Shown here one piece after another: positions 21,906 to 24,278 of a stretch of DNA of 24,278 bases. The notes under the pieces are model-generated. The model did no database searches. It saw only the letters and a list, made by a program, of their open reading frames with translations, and was not told where the DNA came from. Made by a program: the position numbers and the translations under genes. Where the stretch lies: positions 1 to 24,278 of the forward strand of contig CAMTPG010000004.1 in the NCBI GenBank assembly GCA_947074335.1, given 5' to 3'. This DNA is from an uncultured Parabacteroides sp. (lineage in GTDB: Bacteria > Bacteroidota > Bacteroidia > Bacteroidales > Tannerellaceae). The first letter of the stretch is position 1. Each line of letters begins with the position of its first letter.

Positions 21906-24278
21906 TCTCTTCTTTTTGTTTTTCGGCTTCTTTAATTGCTTTTTCTTTCTCTTTTTTCTCTTTTTCTTCTTTCACCTTTTTCTTGTTTCGTCTGAAGTTA
22001 AAGAGTTCGCGCAAATGAAGCATTTTTTTACGCAATACAATACCTGCACCGGCTTCGGTGATTTCGCCTTCCAGAATACTTTCGTAATTCTTGTCGTAGA
22101 ATAATTTAATATAACGCGTTCCTGATCCGTCTAACCGGTATTCTACCGAGACATTGTTGATGAAAGGTTGCGATTGTCCTTCATTGTTGTTGTTTTTTCC
22201 GGCGATGGTTCCACCCAGAATAATGGAGATACGGTCATTATAGAACCGTTTGGAAATGCTGAAGGATAAATCGGACCGGTTATTATCAAGCGCACTCGAT
22301 TGTTCCATACCTACGGTGATATCCATATTCTGGAATGCAGCACCGGCCAGATTATTGATTTCACTTTGCAGCACCGCATTCAGGGCAGAGCCCATATTAA
22401 AGTTAGGACCTTGTGTGGAGCCGGCGCTGTTCATATTGATATACATGCCGGTAATCAGCATGGTTACTGCAATCTGGGCCTGCTGCTCTTCGCCGAGACG
22501 ATTCAGTTCCTGTTGCATCACCTGATCTTCGGGAGCTGTGATGACAAAGCGCAGCTGCATGGTCTCGAGTGTCTGGGTTATTGAAACGCCCACATTGAAT
22601 ACGACCATGCGCGATGAGCCGTTATCCTGACTTACCGAGGCACGAACCCGCTCGGTGGCCGTCAGATTCAGCACCGGATTCAGCACATTCCCGTTCCATT
22701 GCACATAACTGCCGCTTTGAATGTTGAACTCCTTCAGCGGGATAATGGGGATGGTATATTTCACCATTCCGCCCGACAAGGTATATCGTCCGTTCAGATA
22801 CATTTCGCCCTGTGGTGTGTACTGGAACGAGAGATCGCCGCCGCCTTCGAGTTCGATCCGGTTTGATCCGTCAGGACTTAAATCGGCGTTGACGCGAACC
22901 GACTGATCGATATCGATAGTCAGCACCAGATCCAGACCGCCGATGGGCAGCTGTGCCTGCAGTGCTTCCTGCTGTTGCAACAGTAATGTATCCGAGAAAT
23001 TGGTGAAGGTAACCAGTCCGGTCAGTTTATCCTGTGCCGTAAGCGGTGATTCCTGCATAACATAAGTAATATCCGTGCCCCCGAGTAGTTTTAGTCCGCC
23101 GCGCATCTGAAGCGCATCGATCGGACCGCGAATGGTAGAGTTCAGATCAACAATCAGCTTTCCGTAAGCAATGCTTTCTTTTGTCTTCTTGCTGTTAAGC
23201 AGTACCATATTTTCGGCACTCAGTGTGATATCGGCATGAATTTTCCGGATATCATGAATATTGATGTCGCCATTGATGGTAAAGGGATTATTGCCGGCCG
23301 AATAGATATTAAAATCTTTAAAAGAAATCAGATTATCTTTTACATCAATCTTATCATCCTGCAGTTTGAATGTGCTGCCTACCATGGCCATATAAATATC
23401 CGTACTGTCCAATTCGATAAAACCATTCAGCACGGGATGTTTCGTGCTTCCCGTAATGTTCATATTCCCGATCAGATCGCCGTTGATGCGTGCCATATCA
23501 TCCGGAATAAAGGGATTCAACATATCGAAGGGCAGGTTATTGATCGAGAGTGTGCCATCCAGATAATCGTTATTACCCATCTGATAATAGGCTGTGATTG
23601 TGGTGATTTCCTGATTATCGCGGAAAAGATGTAAATCTACCTGGTGCTCTTTTTTACTGATGGGCAAATATGTGGCATTAAACATCAGTTCGCCCACACG
23701 GCCATTATTATAATACAACGTATCAATATAGACATCGGCCATCATGGTGAAGCTCGAATCAGATGGTGCATATTGCAGATTGGCACTTACCATACCGCGC
23801 AATTTCGGCATATCGGGGAATGCGGTCGAGAGCGCTGCCAGACTGATATGACTGATATCCACATGCAGCTCCTCTTCGGACTCATTTTCCTGTCCGGAAC
23901 GAATCCAGAGTTCTGCGCCTTCTTCGCCTTCGAGTTTCAGATTTGCCGAAATATCTTTGATGTCTTTATAAAATACATAATTATCCGGATTCAGCTGATA
24001 GGGTTTATAGGCAATAATCGGATTATCCGGGAAAAGATGCAGTCGATATCCCTCTTTTTCGATGTCGATGCGTGCGCCAATGAGGAAGCCGGTCTTACCC
24101 AAAGCATTTTTATAGATAAATTCAGCATCTGCAAAGTTGCTGCGTAAATTACCTTTTACCTCGGCACTGAAAGGCGCTTGTTGTCTGTATTTATGCTTAA
24201 TTACATGAATATCATAAATCAGCCCGGCGGTATCCTGATGCATCATAAAGCAAATAGAATCAATGCGCATGGTATCGC
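21877..24278 (-). CDS. tamB: TamB (DUF490/AsmA-like translocation and assembly module), C-terminal part; N-terminus beyond the right edge
   Basis: The frame is open to the window edge (about 800 residues visible) with no start; an ATG at 24270 is internal, since TamB proteins are usually well over 1000 residues. The visible part is long beta-rich repeat sequence (many amphipathic strands such as INGDLIGNMNITGSTKHPVL and FTINGDINIHDIRKIHADI), typical of the grooved TamB tube that spans the periplasm. The DUF490 domain is at the C-terminal side (GRYTLSGGMVKYTIPIIPL, then YVQWNGNVLNPVLNLTATER). A highly charged tail of about 50 residues (Lys/Glu-rich) ends it. The signal anchor lies beyond the window. 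It is directly upstream of tamL, so the pair is one operon on the minus strand. Confidence 0.93.
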   Translation of the reverse strand, partial: DTMRIDSICFMMHQDTAGLIYDIHVIKHKYRQQAPFSAEVKGNLRSNFADAEFIYKNALGKTGFLIGARIDIEKEGYRLHLFPDNPIIAYKPYQLNPDNYVFYKDIKDISANLKLEGEEGAELWIRSGQENESEEELHVDISHISLAALSTAFPDMPKLRGMVSANLQYAPSDSSFTMMADVYIDTLYYNNGRVGELMFNATYLPISKKEHQVDLHLFRDNQEITTITAYYQMGNNDYLDGTLSINNLPFDMLNPFIPDDMARINGDLIGNMNITGSTKHPVLNGFIELDSTDIYMAMVGSTFKLQDDKIDVKDNLISFKDFNIYSAGNNPFTINGDINIHDIRKIHADITLSAENMVLLNSKKTKESIAYGKLIVDLNSTIRGPIDALQMRGGLKLLGGTDITYVMQESPLTAQDKLTGLVTFTNFSDTLLLQQQEALQAQLPIGGLDLVLTIDIDQSVRVNADLSPDGSNRIELEGGGDLSFQYTPQGEMYLNGRYTLSGGMVKYTIPIIPLKEFNIQSGSYVQWNGNVLNPVLNLTATERVRASVSQDNGSSRMVVFNVGVSITQTLETMQLRFVITAPEDQVMQQELNRLGEEQQAQIAVTMLITGMYINMNSAGSTQGPNFNMGSALNAVLQSEINNLAGAAFQNMDITVGMEQSSALDNNRSDLSFSISKRFYNDRISIILGGTIAGKNNNNEGQSQPFINNVSVEYRLDGSGTRYIKLFYDKNYESILEGEITEAGAGIVLRKKMLHLRELFNFRRNKKKVKEEKEKKEKEKAIKEAEKQKEENETKKQDTH

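Overview
The window looks like chromosomal DNA of a Bacteroidota member, most likely order Bacteroidales. Three things point there. Several gaps carry the primary promoter pattern of this phylum (TTTG, about 19 bases, TAnnTTTG), and the starts lack Shine-Dalgarno sequences but have A-rich leaders. The protein set fits: a sodium-pumping oxaloacetate decarboxylase with a fused biotin domain, a lipoprotein-type TamA relative (TamL) paired with TamB, five-repeat DUF349 proteins, and hybrid sensor kinases. The order rpmH, PASTA protein, rluD, ddl, acyltransferase also looks typical of Bacteroidales, from memory. I cannot name a genus.

Layout. 1-1024 (-): an ATP-grasp protein cut by the left edge. 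1108-3018 (-): a DUF349 repeat protein with its own terminator. 3237-6706 (-): the oadG-oadA-oadB operon, a biotin-dependent sodium pump that decarboxylates oxaloacetate, ended by a strong terminator. 7064-8470 (+) and 8495-10783 (-): a convergent pair made of an NtrC-type sigma-54 activator and a hybrid histidine kinase with receiver and HPt domains. 11024-11341 (+): a small exported protein transcribed away from the kinase. 11457-11588: six exact-length 22-bp palindromic tandem repeats. 11720-12691 (+): a TPR protein. 12821-12973 (+): rpmH. 13090-16956 (+): an operon of a PASTA protein, rluD, ddl and an acyltransferase. 17136-19244 (+): rocD-rocF for arginine breakdown. 19515-24278 (-): tamL and the C-terminal part of tamB, cut by the right edge.

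The most interesting part is 7064-11341, which reads as a self-contained signalling circuit. The kinase has every module of a phosphorelay (H341, D601, H710), and the regulator supplies the final aspartate (D54) plus a sigma-54 ATPase. In the kinase/exported-protein gap there is a perfect sigma-54 promoter (TGGCAC, 5 bases, TTGCA) aimed at the small exported protein. About 80-130 bp upstream of it is a cluster of four TCCACA/TGTGGA sites, including a perfect 7-5-7 palindrome. That palindrome also covers the predicted -33 element of the kinase promoter. This suggests the regulator activates the exported protein and may repress the kinase; the link is inferred from the DNA, not shown. The second unexplained structure is the 22-bp array, whose dyad axes fall every 11 bp (about one helical turn).

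Both edge genes are partial. Strand-opposed open frames inside the real genes were judged to be shadows and left out.
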